The notes: a model not told the origin generated them from the sequence alone. A DNA stretch of 64,000 nt from Nonomuraea guangzhouensis (GCF_019396345.1 NZ_JAHKRM010000008.1:310001-374000); one strand, 5' to 3'. Positions 50,316-59,646 are shown, numbered from the stretch's first letter. Translations and numbers: made by a program.

Positions 50316-51167
50316 ATGGGTAGAGCGCTGGTTCTCGGCGGTGGCGCCGTCGTCGGGGTCGCCTGGGAGGTGGGGGTGCTGGCGGGTCTCGCCGCCAAGG
50401 GCGTCGACCTGCGCGACGCCGACCTCGTGGTCGGCACGTCGGCCGGGGCGCTCGTGGGCGCCCAGTTCGCCGGCGGGGTGGACCCCGAGCACCTGTACGG
50501 CAGCCAGATCGCCCCTCCGGCGGGCGAGCCGACCCCGAAGGTGTCACCTTTCGGGGTGTTCCGCCTGCTATGGCAGCTCAGCAGGGCCAAGGACGCCAAG
50601 GACTTCGGCGCCCGGATGGGCCGTATCGCGCTGGCCGCCAGGACCGTGTCCGAAGAGGAACGCCGGTCGCAGATCGCCACGTGGCTCGGCGACGTGCGCG
50701 ACTGGCCGCGGACCCGGCTGGTGATCACCGCGGTCGACGCCGAGTCGGGGGAGCCCATGGACTTCGACAGCGGTAGTGGTGTGGATATCGTCTCGGCCGT
50801 CTCGGCGAGCACCGCCGCACCGGGCCTCCGGCCGCCCGCCACCGTCGGCGGGCGGCGCTACATCGACGGCGGGATGCGTTCGGCGGCCAATGCCGACCTG
50901 GCCACGGGCTACGACCGGGTCGTGGTGATCGCGCCGATGACCCAGGGCGGCGGGCGCATCATGAAAGGCGTGAAGGAGCAGATCGCCGCGCTGGGCGAGC
51001 GGTCGCGCGTCATGCTGGTCGAGCCCGATCCGAAGACCTGGCCTTCCATCGCCGGCCGGTCGATGGGCAACCTGGTCGATCCACAGCGCCGCGCCCCGGC
51101 CGCCAGGGCCGGCCGGGAGCGGGGCATCGAGCTCGCCGCCGAGGTCGCCGCGGTGTGGGACGGCTGA
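50316..51167 (+). CDS. Patatin-like phospholipase
   Basis: This 283-aa protein has the patatin motifs in order: LGGGAVVGVAWEVG (oxyanion Gly-rich loop), GTSAGALVGA (nucleophile Ser in GxSxG) and YIDGGM (catalytic Asp in DGG). It is a Ser-Asp dyad lipid acyl hydrolase with no signal peptide. GGAAGGAG lies 7 nt before ATG 50316. It is probably repressed by the divergent TetR protein and responds to a lipid-like ligand (inference). Confidence 0.9.
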   Translation: MGRALVLGGGAVVGVAWEVGVLAGLAAKGVDLRDADLVVGTSAGALVGAQFAGGVDPEHLYGSQIAPPAGEPTPKVSPFGVFRLLWQLSRAKDAKDFGARMGRIALAARTVSEEERRSQIATWLGDVRDWPRTRLVITAVDAESGEPMDFDSGSGVDIVSAVSASTAAPGLRPPATVGGRRYIDGGMRSAANADLATGYDRVVVIAPMTQGGGRIMKGVKEQIAALGERSRVMLVEPDPKTWPSIAGRSMGNLVDPQRRAPAARAGRERGIELAAEVAAVWDG

Positions 51168-51236
51168 CCCTCAGACGCGGGTGACGGTCGTGTTCTCCTA
51201 TAGGGGAGGACCACCTCGATCGCCGATGGAGGAGCG

Positions 51237-52820
51237 ATGCCCCCAGGATCGACCGACCACGACGTGATCATCATCGGTGCGGGCTTCGCGGGCCTGTACA
51301 TGCTCCATCGCCTGCGCGGCCTGGGCATGTCGGCTCGCGTTCTGGAGGCGGGCGGCGGCGTCGGCGGCACCTGGTACTGGAACCGCTACCCCGGAGCCCG
51401 CTGCGACGTCGAGAGCCTCCAGTACTCCTACTCCTTCGCCGAGGACCTCCAGCGCGAATGGACCTGGACCGAGCGGTACGCCACGCAGCCCGAGATCCTC
51501 CGCTACCTCGACCACGTCGCCGACCGCTTCGACCTGCGCCGCGACATCGAGCTGCACACCCGCGTCACGGCCGCCTCCTGGGAGGCGACCGGGGCGTGGG
51601 TGGTCGAGACCGAGGGCGGCGAACGGCTCTCGGCCCGCTACCTCGTCACCGCCGTCGGCTGCCTGTCCGCGGCCAACCTGCCCCGGCTGCCCGGTTCCTT
51701 CCGGGGGCCGACCTACCACACGGGACGGTGGCCGGCCGAGGGTGTGGACCTCGCCGGGCGGCGGGTGGCGGTCATCGGCACCGGTTCGTCGGGCATCCAG
51801 TCCATCCCGGTCATCGCGGAGAGCGCTGAGCACGTGACGGTGTTCCAGCGGACGCCCAACTTCAGCGTCCCCGCGCACAACGGGCCGCTGCGGCCGGAGG
51901 ACGACCAGTGGTTCAAGACCAACCACCATAAGCTCCGTCACCAGCTCCGTACCTCACACAGCGGCCTCTTCACCAGCCCCAACCCCGACTCCGCCCTGGC
52001 GGTGACGGACGAGGAGCGGGTACGCGAGTTCGAGGCGCGCTGGGAGCGCGGCGGTCTGGCCTTCCTCGGCGCGTTCTCCGATCTGATGATGAGCGAGGAG
52101 GCGAACAGGACGGCCGCCGACTTCGTCCGCGGCAAGATCCGCGCCACCGTACGGAACCCGGAGGTGGCCGACCGGCTTCTCCCCGGCGACCACCCCTTGG
52201 GCAGCAAGCGCGTCTGCGTCGACACGGGCTACTACGCCGCCTACAACCGCCCGAACGTCACGCTCGCCGACCTCAGGACCGCACCCGTCAGGGAGCTCAC
52301 ACCCGGCGGCGTGCGTACGGCCGACCGCGAGCATCCGGTGGACGTGATCGTGTACGCCACGGGGTTCGACGCGATGACCGGCCCGCTGCTGGCCATTGAC
52401 ATCCGCGGCAAGGGCGGGCTGTCGCTGAGGGAGAAATGGCGGGCGGGGCCCAGGAGCTATCTCGGGCTGATGAGCGCCGGCTTCCCCAACCTGTTCACGA
52501 TCACCGGGCCGGGCAGCCCGTCGGTGCTGAGCAACATGATCGTCTCGATCGAGCAGCATGTGGACTGGATCGCGGAGTGCCTGGATCGGCTGGACGGGCG
52601 GGCGCTCGACGCGGATCCGCTGGCTGAGGACGCGTGGGTCGAGCAGGTGAACGAGATCGCGGGGCTGACGCTGTTCCCCCGGGCGAACTCCTGGTACATG
52701 GGGGCGAACATCCCCGGGAAGCCTCGGGTCTTCATGCCGTACGTCGGCGGTGTAGGCGTATATCGGGATATATGCGCGGAGGTGGCGGCCAACGGCTACC
52801 GGGGATTCCTTCGAGACTGA
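51237..52820 (+). CDS. Flavin monooxygenase, Baeyer-Villiger type
   Basis: This 527-aa protein has GAGFAGLYMLHRL (FAD-binding GxGxxG), GGTWYWNRYPGARCDVES, the Baeyer-Villiger fingerprint FRGPTYHTGRWP (FxGxxxHxxxW) and the NADPH-binding GTGSSGIQ. These features match cyclohexanone-monooxygenase-like enzymes that insert oxygen next to ketones. GGAGGAG lies just upstream of the ATG. It follows the patatin gene by 69 bp on the same strand, so ester or lactone hydrolysis after oxidation is possible but unproven. Confidence 0.9.
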   Translation: MPPGSTDHDVIIIGAGFAGLYMLHRLRGLGMSARVLEAGGGVGGTWYWNRYPGARCDVESLQYSYSFAEDLQREWTWTERYATQPEILRYLDHVADRFDLRRDIELHTRVTAASWEATGAWVVETEGGERLSARYLVTAVGCLSAANLPRLPGSFRGPTYHTGRWPAEGVDLAGRRVAVIGTGSSGIQSIPVIAESAEHVTVFQRTPNFSVPAHNGPLRPEDDQWFKTNHHKLRHQLRTSHSGLFTSPNPDSALAVTDEERVREFEARWERGGLAFLGAFSDLMMSEEANRTAADFVRGKIRATVRNPEVADRLLPGDHPLGSKRVCVDTGYYAAYNRPNVTLADLRTAPVRELTPGGVRTADREHPVDVIVYATGFDAMTGPLLAIDIRGKGGLSLREKWRAGPRSYLGLMSAGFPNLFTITGPGSPSVLSNMIVSIEQHVDWIAECLDRLDGRALDADPLAEDAWVEQVNEIAGLTLFPRANSWYMGANIPGKPRVFMPYVGGVGVYRDICAEVAANGYRGFLRD

Positions 52821-52834
52821 GGCCGTACACGAGA

Positions 52835-53905
52835 TCAGGGAGCGGGTGGGGCGGTCGAGCCGCGGACCACCAGCTGGTGTGCGAACAGCAACCGCCCGTC
52901 CTCGGCGAGTGGCGGAGGTGTCCCGTGTCCGGCGCCGGCCAGCAGCAGGTGGCCGACCGCCTCGCCCATCTCCTGCTGGGGCTGCCGGATCGTGGTGAGA
53001 CCGGCCTCCTCGGCGGCGCTGTCGGAGAACCCGACCACCGACAGCTCGCGCGGCACGTCGAGCCCCAGGTCGGCCGCCGCGTCGAGGATGCCGAGCGCCA
53101 GCACGTCGGTGTTCGTCAGGATGGCGGTGGGCCGCGGGTCCCTGCAGAGCAGCGCGTGGCCCGCCTTCCTGCCCGCCTCCCGGGAGTTGCGGGCCAGTTC
53201 GTAGAACGGCACCTCGGCCCAGGTGACGCCCGCGTCCTCGCACGCCGCCTGGTAGCCGGACCGCCGCGCGCGCATGGCCTCGAACGCCGCACTCCGCTGC
53301 CTGGTGACGTCGGCCCAGCCGGTGTAGCCGTCGTCGTGCAGCCCGACCATGGCCACGCCGATGCGCCGGTGCCCCAGGCCGAGCACGTGGCGCGCGGCCT
53401 CCGCCCCGGCGGCGGGCTCGTCGATCCCCACGAACGGGTGGCCGCGCACGTACGGTTCGTCGACCACGACGACGGGCAGCTTCCTGCCCAGCACCTCGGC
53501 CAGCGCGGGATGCCCGTCGGGCAGCGAGACCACGCAGAACGCGTCGACCACGGCGTCGCGTACGGTCTCGGTGCGCCTGTCGCCGTGCGGCAGCGGCAGG
53601 ATCAGCAGCCCCACGCCCGCGTCCTCCGCCGCGGTGGCCAGCCCCTGGAAGAAGCCGATGGCGTAGGGGTCGGCGAAGGCGTACGCGAGGGTCTCGCTGA
53701 ACAGCAGCCCCAACGCCCCGGCCCGGCCCAGCCGCAGCGACCGCGCGGTCGGGTTGGGCCCGGCGTAGCCGAGCTCGTCGGCCACCTCCATGATCCGCCG
53801 CCGTAGCCCGTCGCTGAGCTGGTCGGGCCGGGAGAAGGCGTAGGAGACCGTGGCCCGGGACACGCCCAACCTGTCGGCGATCGTCTGCAGCGTGACTCTG
53901 GCCAT
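52835..53905 (-). CDS. LacI-family transcriptional regulator
   Basis: This is a 356-aa LacI/GalR protein: VTLQTIADRLGVSRATVSYAFSRPDQLSDGLRRRIMEVADELGYAGPNPTARSLRLG is the HTH and hinge, followed by a periplasmic-binding-like effector domain ending in a TTIRQPQQEMGEAVGHLLL signature. It is divergent from a 65-aa gene, with two LacI-type palindromes between them. The effector is probably a sugar; which one cannot be read from sequence. Confidence 0.92.
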   Translation of the reverse strand: MARVTLQTIADRLGVSRATVSYAFSRPDQLSDGLRRRIMEVADELGYAGPNPTARSLRLGRAGALGLLFSETLAYAFADPYAIGFFQGLATAAEDAGVGLLILPLPHGDRRTETVRDAVVDAFCVVSLPDGHPALAEVLGRKLPVVVVDEPYVRGHPFVGIDEPAAGAEAARHVLGLGHRRIGVAMVGLHDDGYTGWADVTRQRSAAFEAMRARRSGYQAACEDAGVTWAEVPFYELARNSREAGRKAGHALLCRDPRPTAILTNTDVLALGILDAAADLGLDVPRELSVVGFSDSAAEEAGLTTIRQPQQEMGEAVGHLLLAGAGHGTPPPLAEDGRLLFAHQLVVRGSTAPPAP

Positions 53906-53940
53906 GCGCCAACCGTATCGCTCGGTCTTGCCGGACTCCT

Positions 53941-53970
53941 CTTAATCGATTAAGGTCTTAATTGATTAAG
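53941..53970. promoter_or_regulatory. Two tandem LacI-type operators
   Basis: CTTAATCGATTAAG (53941-53954) is a perfect palindrome with the central CG typical of LacI-family sites. CTTAATTGATTAAG (53957-53970) is nearly perfect, and centres are 16 bp apart. The second abuts the ribosome site of the 65-aa gene. Confidence 0.8.
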
Positions 53971-53981
53971 GAGGGAAGTAC

Positions 53982-54179
53982 ATGGATGCCATGCAGGTCC
54001 TCGCGCATCAGACCGCGATGGGTCATGGGCACAGGTTGGCGGAGGCACTCCCGGGGGCGCCGATCAAGCGGTCACCCGACAAGACCAGGGTCCGGGTCCG
54101 GGTGGCGCACACGCTGCGCCGGACCGCCGACCGGCTCGACCCCGTCGCCTGGCCGGAAGCGGTCACGGGCCGGCGATGA
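53982..54179 (+). CDS. 65-aa basic protein under LacI-type operators
   Basis: AGGAGGG (53969-53975) sits 6-7 nt before the ATG. The 65 residues are His/Arg-rich: AHQTAMGHGHRLAEALPG, then DKTRVRVRVAHTLRRTADRLD. There is no signal or membrane helix and no family is recognised. Good codon bias, a strong ribosome site, tandem operators upstream and a terminator overlapping the stop make it a real gene. It may be a small effector of the LacI regulon or a remnant of a larger gene. Confidence 0.7.
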   Translation: MDAMQVLAHQTAMGHGHRLAEALPGAPIKRSPDKTRVRVRVAHTLRRTADRLDPVAWPEAVTGRR

Positions 54180-54203
54180 CCTGGCCGGTCGCCAGGTCAT
54201 CGC
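54173..54203. terminator. Bidirectional terminator, perfect 13-bp stem
   Basis: GCGATGACCTGGC (54173-54185) and GCCAGGTCATCGC (54191-54203) enclose a 5-nt loop between convergent genes. The stop of the 65-aa gene (54177-54179) lies in its left arm. Confidence 0.85.
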
Positions 54204-54212
54204 CCAGCCGGG

Positions 54213-55067
54213 TCAGCTCCCGGCGATCTGCTCGCCCGCGTAGTCCAGGAGCTTCTCGGCCGTGCTGAAGCGGCGCGCGTCCTGGTCCCCGAGGAGCACG
54301 CCCACCACCTGCCGGCCGCCGCGCTCTCCCGCGAACAGCAGGCAGAATCCCGCCGCGCTCGTGTAGCCGGTCTTGACGCCCAGCACGCCGTCGGCCTGCT
54401 TGAGCAGTTTGTTGGTGTTGCGCCACGTGTGCGCGCGGTGCGATGCCGTCTTGGCCACCTTGTGCACGGTCTGCCCGACGACCGTCCTGAACGTCGAGTC
54501 GCCGAGCGCGACCTGCGCCAGCTTGGCCTGGTCGACGGCCGTGGAGTAGCCGCCCTTGGCGGGGGTGGGCAGGCCGTCGGGGTTGGTGTAGCGGGTGTCA
54601 GCCAGGTTCAGCCGCTGGGCCGCGGCGTTCATCTTGGCCACGAACGCCGCGTTGCCCGGCCCGTACGTCCTGGCCAGCGCGCTGGCGGCGTCGGCCCCCG
54701 ACGGGAGCATGAGCCCGTACAGCAGGTCCCTGACCGTCAGCCGCTCGCCCTTCTTCAGGGAGGCGGTCGTGCCGTCGTTCGCGGTCGCGTGCTTGACGTC
54801 GGCCGCGGTGATCGTAATGGTGTCGCCCAGTTTCGCCTCGCGGAGGACCACGTAGGCCGTCATCACCTTGACGAGGCTGGCGACCGGCACCCGGCGCGTC
54901 TCGCGCTTGCTGAAGTGGATCGTTCCCGCCGAATCGATCACATAAGCGGACTTAGCCGCTACTACGGGTGCGTCCGCCGCCTGCGCGGCAGTCGCGGGCG
55001 ACAAGACCCCGACGGCCACGGCGAGTGCGGTGGAGCCGATGAAACCCCCAATATGCATGCCTGACAT
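54213..55067 (-). CDS. D-alanyl-D-alanine carboxypeptidase (S11/PBP5-like)
   Basis: This 284-aa exported serine peptidase has a signal peptide (to about residue 31), the nucleophile Ser64 in SLVK (SxxK), SGA at 123-125 where the second motif is usually SGN, and KTG at 232-234. It trims the terminal D-Ala of peptidoglycan stem peptides. The PBP5-type C-terminal membrane anchor domain is absent. ATG 55067 is used; ATG 55058 is an alternative. Confidence 0.9.
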   Translation of the reverse strand: MSGMHIGGFIGSTALAVAVGVLSPATAAQAADAPVVAAKSAYVIDSAGTIHFSKRETRRVPVASLVKVMTAYVVLREAKLGDTITITAADVKHATANDGTTASLKKGERLTVRDLLYGLMLPSGADAASALARTYGPGNAAFVAKMNAAAQRLNLADTRYTNPDGLPTPAKGGYSTAVDQAKLAQVALGDSTFRTVVGQTVHKVAKTASHRAHTWRNTNKLLKQADGVLGVKTGYTSAAGFCLLFAGERGGRQVVGVLLGDQDARRFSTAEKLLDYAGEQIAGS

Positions 55068-55128
55068 GGTCGCAGGTGATCATCGCTAAGTATGCCGAAC
55101 TCGCACTCAAGCCGCGAAATCCCCAGTG

Positions 55129-55623
55129 TCAGGCGGCCAGTGCCTTGTCGGCCCGCTTCTTCCTGCGCCACACGACGAACCCGACCGCCCCGCCGACGAT
55201 CAGCACGGCCAGGACCGCCGCCGTGATCGGTGACCGGGCGGCGACCTGGAGCCAGGCCCAGATCAGCGCGGTCAGGCCGAACCACCAGATGGGCGCCCAG
55301 GTCAGACAGCCCAGCGCGCTGGCCACGACGTACCAGGGGTATGAGACGCGGAGAGCCCCGGCGACCCACGGCAGCGTGTGCCGGAGCATGGGCACCCAGA
55401 AGCACCCGTAGACCGCGAACGCCCCCCACTTCTCGACGACGCCCTCGACCTTCGCGATCCGATCCCGGCCGAGCTTGAGGCCGATGCGCGAGTCGTACAG
55501 CCGCTCGCCCAGTTTGCGGCCGATCCAGTAGTACGCCTGGAACGCGCCGAACAGGGCGATGATCAGCACGACGCCCAGCCAGATCGGCCCCACGGGATCG
55601 ATGGTGATCGCCAGATGTCGCAT
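55129..55623 (-). CDS. DedA-like membrane protein with an iron box upstream
   Basis: This 164-aa protein has four to five helices and DedA/SNARE-associated features: FGAFQAYYWIGRKLGERLYDSRIG, RIAKVEGVVEKWGAFAVYGCFWVPMLRHTLPWVAGALRVSYPWYVVASALGCLTWAPIWWFG (the xxRxxxPxxAG-type motif). The end is basic. DedA proteins are lipid or undecaprenyl-phosphate transporters and affect membrane homeostasis. ATG 55623 follows GGGGG by 5 nt; GTG 55635 is an alternative. The iron box ends 28 bp upstream, implying DtxR/IdeR-type control. Confidence 0.8.
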   Translation of the reverse strand: MRHLAITIDPVGPIWLGVVLIIALFGAFQAYYWIGRKLGERLYDSRIGLKLGRDRIAKVEGVVEKWGAFAVYGCFWVPMLRHTLPWVAGALRVSYPWYVVASALGCLTWAPIWWFGLTALIWAWLQVAARSPITAAVLAVLIVGGAVGFVVWRRKKRADKALAA

Positions 55624-55650
55624 CAGGACCCCCACAACCCCGTCGCGCGT

Positions 55651-55669
55651 TTAGGTCAGGCTTACCTTA
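55651..55669 (-). promoter_or_regulatory. DtxR/IdeR/DmdR-type iron box
   Basis: TTAGGTCAGGCTTACCTTA matches the actinobacterial iron-box consensus TTAGGTTAGGCTAACCTAA at 16 of 19 positions. It lies 28-46 bp upstream of the DedA-like start, over its promoter. Confidence 0.75.
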
Positions 55670-55772
55670 GTTCAAGGGGCAAGTCGTCGCCATAGCAGGG
55701 TGCAACTCGCCGACAACCAGGGTTCAACCACCTTCGCATACACCTGTAGGTGAGCAAGAAGGAGGGTCGATC

Positions 55773-56297
55773 ATGGCAACGACGAGAAGCAGTGCGGTTC
55801 TGGTCTCCGGCACGGCCAACACGGCCAAGCTCTTCGTGGCGGCTCTCGCCTTCACCGGAGCCTATGTCGGTTTCTCGGCCTACGACACCGCCAGCTCCGC
55901 GCCGCGGCCCACGCAGACCGTCACCCTGTCGGCCCGCGAACTGCCCATCACCTCCTCGCTCAGCCCCCGGACGTCGCAGCCCGCCAAGGCGGGCAAGGTC
56001 AGCGTCAGCGCGCTGCCGGGCAGCGACACCGGGTGCGTCAAGACGTTCGTGGCCCGCAGCGTGGTCGTCAATCCCGACCCCGACCGGACCGTCATGTACG
56101 ACTGGCGGCTGGCTCGCTGGAGCGCCGACACCCACACCTGGCGCACCTACTTCGTCGACTACGACGGCTTCGCCGGCGACGAGAGGACCGTGGACTGGCG
56201 GCCCAGGATCTCGGCCAACCCCGGCTGGTATCGCATCGAGCTCAACGTCGAGGGCACCAGGACCGTCAAGAGCGACCGCTTCCAGGTGAGTTGCTGA
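55773..56297 (+). CDS. Secreted protein of unknown function
   Basis: This 174-aa protein has an N-terminal hydrophobic signal or anchor (LFVAALAFTGAYVGFSAY), then a Pro/Ser linker and a ~100-residue beta-rich domain with Trp-rich motifs (YDWRLARWSADTHTWRTYFVDYDGF) and two Cys (about 89 and the last residue). AAGGAGG lies 7 nt before the ATG. Its 3' end overlaps the convergent SARP gene by 32 bp. No family recognised. Confidence 0.75.
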   Translation: MATTRSSAVLVSGTANTAKLFVAALAFTGAYVGFSAYDTASSAPRPTQTVTLSARELPITSSLSPRTSQPAKAGKVSVSALPGSDTGCVKTFVARSVVVNPDPDRTVMYDWRLARWSADTHTWRTYFVDYDGFAGDERTVDWRPRISANPGWYRIELNVEGTRTVKSDRFQVSC

Positions 56298-59200
56298 CCG
56301 ACCGCTGCGCCGCCTCCACCCAGCGCGGCACGCCCATCCGCTGGGCCACCTCCAGCGCCTTCTCGTAGTGGGCCCGCGACGCGTCCGGCTGGCCCAGCCG
56401 CACCGCCAGGTCGCCGAGCGTCAGCGCCACCGGCCAGAGTGCCACGACCCCGGTGCCGGCGCCGGCGATGCGGTCCGCGAAGGGCTTGAGCTTGTCGTAG
56501 CAGTCGATCATCCGTTCGCGGTCGTCGAGCAGCATCCCGGCCAGCGCCCGCCAGGTCATCGCCAGCTCGTACAGGAAGTCGGGGCGCACGGGCGGGCGTA
56601 CGGCGGCCACGGCCTTGGCGTCGGACACGTGACCCGCCGAGGCGAGCGCCAGCGCGTAGGCGTCGAGGGTCCACTTCGCGCCGCGCCGGTGGGCCCCGGA
56701 GAGCAGCTCGACCGTCTCGGCGGCCCGGCCGTCGACCAGGTGCAGGCAGAACGTGGTGATCAGCGGCAGGTCCTGGCGGCCCTCCAGCATGCCCGCCCGT
56801 TCGGTCATCCTGGCCGCTTCGCCGTAGGCCCGCTCGGCACCTCGGTAGTCGCCGGCGATCATCAAGCGCTGGCCGGCGTACCAGGCGCAGACGGCCGCCG
56901 GGGCCGACAGGTCGTACTGTCTGGCCAGCCGGTCGGCCGCGGCGGCGTGCTCGTCGGCGACGGCGAACTCGCCGCGCGCCGCCGCGCATTCGAGCAGCAC
57001 CAGGTGGGCCAGCGCCTGCGTGGCCATCTGCCCGGAGCGCTGGGCGACCTCCAGCAGCTCGCGGCCGATGCTCTCGCGGGTGTCGACCGCCGGGATGTCG
57101 TAGGACTGGCGCAGCCGCCCGCTGAGGGCCGCCGCGAGCAGCGTCGGGTCGTCGCTCTGCCTGGCCAGCTCCAGCGCCTCCAGCGACGCCTGCCGCCCCC
57201 GCTCGGGCGACGACGAGCCCTCCAGCTCCAGCGCCAGCGTGGTGAGCAGGCTCGCGCGCAGCGTCTGCTCCCCTTCGGGGAGCTCCATCAGCGCCTTCTC
57301 GGTGACGTCGACGATCTCCCACGCGGTGCGGGTGAAGTCGCGGGCCATCCCCTTGTGCGGCACGGCGAGCGACGCCGCCACCCGCGCAGTGATCTCCAGG
57401 TCGCCCAGCGGCAGCGCGGCGTCCATGGCCTGGCGGCGCAGCAGCCTGGCCGCCGTCATGTCACCGCACAGGGCCAGGGCCCTGATCTGGCGGAGCATGA
57501 GCTGCAGCCGCTCCTTGGTGTCGCCGCCGGCGCGGTCGAAGGCCGCGATGGCCTGCTCCCACAGCGTGGCGGCCTCGCGGTGCGCGAACCTGCGCTCGGC
57601 CTGCTCGGCGGCCAGCCCGGCGTAGTGGACGGCCTTCTCGGCGGTGTCGGCGAGGAAGTAGTGGTGCGCCAGCGCCGCCACGTCGGACGGCGTGCGCCGC
57701 TCGATGACCGCCGCGACCGCCGCGTGCAGCCGGGTGCGGCGCAGCCGCGACGCGTCGGAGTAGATCGTGTCGCGCACCAGGTCGTGATCGAACCTGAGCA
57801 GCCCCGGCCCCGGCTCGGTCACCAGCCCGGCCAGCAGCGCCGCCTCGACCGCCTCCACCACGGCGTCCTCGTCGCCCGCCACGTCGACCAGCACGTCGAC
57901 GTCGACGTCGCGGCCGATCACCGCCGCCTGCAGCAGGATCTGCTGGGCCCCGGCCGGCAGCCGGGAGATGCGCCGCCGCAGCACGTCGCGGACCCCGGTG
58001 GGCACCCGCGACAGCACTTCGGCCGCGCTGGCCCGGTCGGCCGCCGCCTCGGAGTCGAGCAGGCGTACGGTCTCGCGCACGAAGAACGGGTTGCCGCCGG
58101 TGCGCTCGACGATGGACTCGACCGCGTCCTCGTCGATCTCGCGCACGCAGGTGGCCCTGACCAGCTCGCCCACGGCCTTCGGATCGAGGCCGGACAGCCC
58201 GACCCGGACCGGGCCGAGCCGGGCGAGCGCGGCCAGCACGTCGGACTGGCGGTCGTCGAGCTCGCTCTCCCTGCACGTGACCACGAGCAGCACCCGGCTG
58301 GTGGCCAGCAGGCTGGGCAGCGCGCGCAGCAGCGCCAGCGTCTGGTCGTCGGCCCAGTGGAGGTCCTCGAGCGTGAGCAGCACCGGCGCGCGCCGCGCCA
58401 CCCCGGCGAGGTAGCCGCCGACCGCCCGGTGCAGCCGGAAGCCGCCGGACGCCTCGTCGTCGTCGGGATCGGGGTCGGCGTCGTCCAGCAGCGGCGCCAG
58501 CAACTGGGCGTATTCGCCCGCGCCGGTCGCCCCCACCAGGCTGCGCAGGATCTCCACCCACGCCCAGCCCGGCGGTGTCGCGCTGGAGTCCGGGCAGGCG
58601 CCGGAGGCGGTGATCCAGCCGTCGCCGGTGAGCTTGCCGTCGAGCTGGCGCAGCAGCGTGGTCTTGCCCGCGCCCGCGACGCCCGCGACGATGGCCACCT
58701 GGAACCTGCCGGTGCGGGCGGCGGCCGTGGTAAGCCTGGCCAGCTCGGCGTCGCGGCCGACGAACGGCTCGGGCTCCAGCGGCGGCGGCTCGATCGGGGC
58801 GGCGGGCCTGGGCGGCCAGGTGTCGGTGGGCTGCTGCACGGGCCTGGACGGGCGCGGCGCGACGCTCAGCTCCAGCTCGGGCGACTGGGCCAGGATGTCG
58901 GACTCCAGCTTGCGCAGCGCGGGCCCGGGGTCGATGCCGAGCTCGTCGGCCAGGATGCTCCTGGCCCGGCGCAGCGCCGCCAGCGCGTCACCCTGCCGGC
59001 CGCAGCGGTAGAAGCCGAGGCCCAGCAGCCGCCAGCCCTCCTCGCGCAGCGGGTGCTCGGTGGTGAGCGCCTCCAGGTCGGGCACGGTCTCGGCGGGCAT
59101 GCCGAGGCGCAGCCCGGTGTCGGCGTGCCGCTCGCGCGCCACCAGCCGCAGCTCGGTCAGCCGGTTGACCTCGGCCTCCGCCCACTGCTGGTCGGCGAAG

Positions 59201-59646
59201 TCGGAGTAGGGGGTGCCCCGCCACAGGCCGAGCGCCTTCTCCAGGCGGGCGCGGGCCGACTGCGGATCGCCCTCTTCGAGGTGCTCGCCCGCCGCCCTGA
59301 CCAACTGCTCGAACTTGAGCGCGTCGACCTGGTCGGGCGCCACCCGCAGCGCGTAGCCGGAGGCGACGGTCACCAGCAGGCGGTTGGGCCCGCCACGCGG
59401 ACGGCCCGGCTCCAGCACCCGGCGCAGCCGGGAGATGTAAACCTGGAGCCCCGATTGGGCTCCCTTGGCCGTGTCGTCATCCCACAAGTCGTAAAGGAGT
59501 GTGTCAACCGGAACGACCTGACCTCTGGCCACGAGAAGTCGGGCGAGGACGGCCCGCTGCCGCAACCCGCCGAGGTCGAGTTCGTCGTCGTGTTCGTACG
59601 CCTCGACTGGCCCCAGAACTCGGAACGCCACCATGTCAGCCGCCAC
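56266..59646 (-). CDS. SARP/BTAD-AAA transcriptional regulator
   Basis: This is a 1126-aa large SARP-type regulator. It has an OmpR-like winged helix (FRVLGPVEAY, LGGLRQRAVLARLLVARGQVV, SGLQVYISRLRRVLEP) and a bacterial transcriptional activation domain (about 105-250). An AAA ATPase with GVAGAGKTTLL (P-loop, about 325) and LLTLEDLHWADDQTLALLRAL follows, with a long TPR-like C-terminus. Such proteins (AfsR-like) activate secondary metabolism. GTG 59646 has GGAAG 10 nt upstream; ATG 59634 (MVAFRV) is an alternative. Confidence 0.92.
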   Translation of the reverse strand: MAADMVAFRVLGPVEAYEHDDELDLGGLRQRAVLARLLVARGQVVPVDTLLYDLWDDDTAKGAQSGLQVYISRLRRVLEPGRPRGGPNRLLVTVASGYALRVAPDQVDALKFEQLVRAAGEHLEEGDPQSARARLEKALGLWRGTPYSDFADQQWAEAEVNRLTELRLVARERHADTGLRLGMPAETVPDLEALTTEHPLREEGWRLLGLGFYRCGRQGDALAALRRARSILADELGIDPGPALRKLESDILAQSPELELSVAPRPSRPVQQPTDTWPPRPAAPIEPPPLEPEPFVGRDAELARLTTAAARTGRFQVAIVAGVAGAGKTTLLRQLDGKLTGDGWITASGACPDSSATPPGWAWVEILRSLVGATGAGEYAQLLAPLLDDADPDPDDDEASGGFRLHRAVGGYLAGVARRAPVLLTLEDLHWADDQTLALLRALPSLLATSRVLLVVTCRESELDDRQSDVLAALARLGPVRVGLSGLDPKAVGELVRATCVREIDEDAVESIVERTGGNPFFVRETVRLLDSEAAADRASAAEVLSRVPTGVRDVLRRRISRLPAGAQQILLQAAVIGRDVDVDVLVDVAGDEDAVVEAVEAALLAGLVTEPGPGLLRFDHDLVRDTIYSDASRLRRTRLHAAVAAVIERRTPSDVAALAHHYFLADTAEKAVHYAGLAAEQAERRFAHREAATLWEQAIAAFDRAGGDTKERLQLMLRQIRALALCGDMTAARLLRRQAMDAALPLGDLEITARVAASLAVPHKGMARDFTRTAWEIVDVTEKALMELPEGEQTLRASLLTTLALELEGSSSPERGRQASLEALELARQSDDPTLLAAALSGRLRQSYDIPAVDTRESIGRELLEVAQRSGQMATQALAHLVLLECAAARGEFAVADEHAAAADRLARQYDLSAPAAVCAWYAGQRLMIAGDYRGAERAYGEAARMTERAGMLEGRQDLPLITTFCLHLVDGRAAETVELLSGAHRRGAKWTLDAYALALASAGHVSDAKAVAAVRPPVRPDFLYELAMTWRALAGMLLDDRERMIDCYDKLKPFADRIAGAGTGVVALWPVALTLGDLAVRLGQPDASRAHYEKALEVAQRMGVPRWVEAAQRSVSNSPGSGRS

